A stretch of DNA of 6,625 nt from Flavobacteriaceae bacterium (GTDB taxonomy: Bacteria; Bacteroidota; Bacteroidia; Flavobacteriales; Flavobacteriaceae), in contig CANHBE010000146.1 of NCBI GenBank assembly GCA_947458575.1, positions 1 to 6,625 on the forward strand, written 5' to 3'. The position numbers and the translations under genes were made by a program. Below are positions 5,895 to 6,625 of the stretch, one piece after another (within the stretch, counting starts at the first letter, position 1; every line of letters starts with the position of its first letter). The notes under the pieces were generated by a model, which was not told the DNA's origin, made no database searches, and saw only the letters and a list, made by a program, of their open reading frames with translations.

Positions 5895-6625
5895 TTGAAA
5901 AAAATACTTTTCTTACATGACACTTCACTTTCTTTAAAAAGAGGAGCTGAATTGACTATAACCCAACTTATCGAATTAGGAAATAAGTTGGGTTATATTG
6001 TTGATACTGATCTACTGAGAAATTTTGAAGAAACTAAGTCGCTCATTTTAAATTGTGATTTTGTAATTCTAAATAGTACCTCGAGATGTCGTTATGAAGT
6101 GGCGCTCATCCAATTTCTACTTGAAAACAAAATACCCTACGTAAAAGTTGAGTATGATTACAACTTCTGTATCAGAAGAAATATTCTTTGTACTGTTGAT
6201 CGTGGCATACGAAATTGTTGTGATACCAATAAATTTCATTTGTTTAGAAATCTGTTTGTAAATTCAGAATTCAATGTTTTTCAATCACCAAATCATTATC
6301 AATCCCATTATGATTTCTTTGGAGAAGCGGTTACGAATCATTTGATTATGCCACCAACGGTTGATGTTGATAAAATTTGTATTTCTGAATCCAAAGATGA
6401 TTCTATTCCATTTTTTGGCGAATTAAACAAACTTAAGGGCGGAAATGAATTTGTTGATTATGTTAGGGAAAATCCCGAAAAAGAATTTGTTGTGTATGGG
6501 GAAAACAAATTAAATATAGAGCTCCCAAAAAACATTATTTTAAAAGAACCTATTCCGAATGAAGAAGTGATTGGGATTTTAGGGAAAACCAAAACTTTTT
6601 TTATCAAACCGTTTTGGCCAGAACC
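5895..6625 (+). CDS. Glycosyltransferase, GT4-like (GT-B fold), TTG start, 3' end outside the window
   Basis: An open frame of 243 full codons running off the right edge. It reads MKKILFLHDTSLSLKRGAELT from TTG at 5895; the first in-frame ATG is more than 150 codons in, and a stop lies at 5892-5894, so TTG is the only start that keeps the N-terminus. ILFLHDTSLSLKRGAE resembles the first strand and glycine-containing donor/acceptor loop of GT-B enzymes (compare GGAE), EYDYN at 86-90 resembles the EHD-like middle motif, and FQSPNHYQSHY at 129-139 a S-x-x-H segment. The second half matches the group 1 C-terminal domain: PFFGELNKLKGGNEF (172-186), VVYGE (199-203), and KPFWPE at the edge. It probably transfers a sugar to a surface glycan at the cytoplasmic face of the membrane; donor and acceptor are unknown. 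The gene has lower G+C than the leftward genes. Confidence 0.8.
   Translation, partial: MKKILFLHDTSLSLKRGAELTITQLIELGNKLGYIVDTDLLRNFEETKSLILNCDFVILNSTSRCRYEVALIQFLLENKIPYVKVEYDYNFCIRRNILCTVDRGIRNCCDTNKFHLFRNLFVNSEFNVFQSPNHYQSHYDFFGEAVTNHLIMPPTVDVDKICISESKDDSIPFFGELNKLKGGNEFVDYVRENPEKEFVVYGENKLNIELPKNIILKEPIPNEEVIGILGKTKTFFIKPFWPE

Noticed and set aside
5680..5928. Antisense 82-codon frame rich in His, Asn and Ser across the repeat
   Set aside because: It is the complement of the DDGYY repeat array; the silent-site variation preserves the plus-strand protein, not this one.

Overview
The window looks like chromosomal DNA of a member of the Bacteroidota, most likely Flavobacteriia. A gldH gliding lipoprotein gene sits in the order ricT-like, gldH, PBP1A, which I recall as typical of flavobacteria. 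The putative promoters have the Bacteroidota form (TTG-N19-TAnnTTTG), start codons lack clear Shine-Dalgarno sequences, and the DNA is moderately AT-rich.

Left part (1-3963, minus strand): one compact, probably co-transcribed unit runs leftward. It starts with a PSP1/RicT-like cysteine-rich protein, overlaps gldH by 17 nt, and continues after 5 nt into a class A penicillin-binding protein whose last C-terminal residues lie beyond base 1. A promoter-like element lies in the 132-nt gap upstream of ricT. Middle (4096-5454, minus strand): trhO, a rhodanese-family tRNA U34 hydroxylase, carries a C-terminal domain not present in the E. coli enzyme. Its true start is ATG at 5454; a longer open frame to 5511 begins inside the promoter element.

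Right part (5455-6625, plus strand): a 161-nt divergent intergenic region carries promoter elements for both directions. It is followed by a very small Tat-type lipoprotein whose mature part is nearly all nine perfect copies of Asp-Asp-Gly-Tyr-Tyr. After 24 nt comes a glycosyltransferase gene with an apparent TTG start that runs off the window. This right end drops to about 28-30% G+C in the lines I counted, against about 37-45% in the leftward genes, so it may be the edge of a surface-polysaccharide or otherwise acquired locus.

The most notable unexplained signals are three copies of the palindrome AAACGTTT, all in the two intergenic regions and one ahead of each transcription unit, and the DDGYY-repeat lipoprotein, whose codons vary only at silent positions. 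I see no RNA genes, insertion sequences, CRISPR arrays or convincing terminators. I do not see a clearly new multi-gene system; the lipoprotein-glycosyltransferase pair at the right edge is the most open question.
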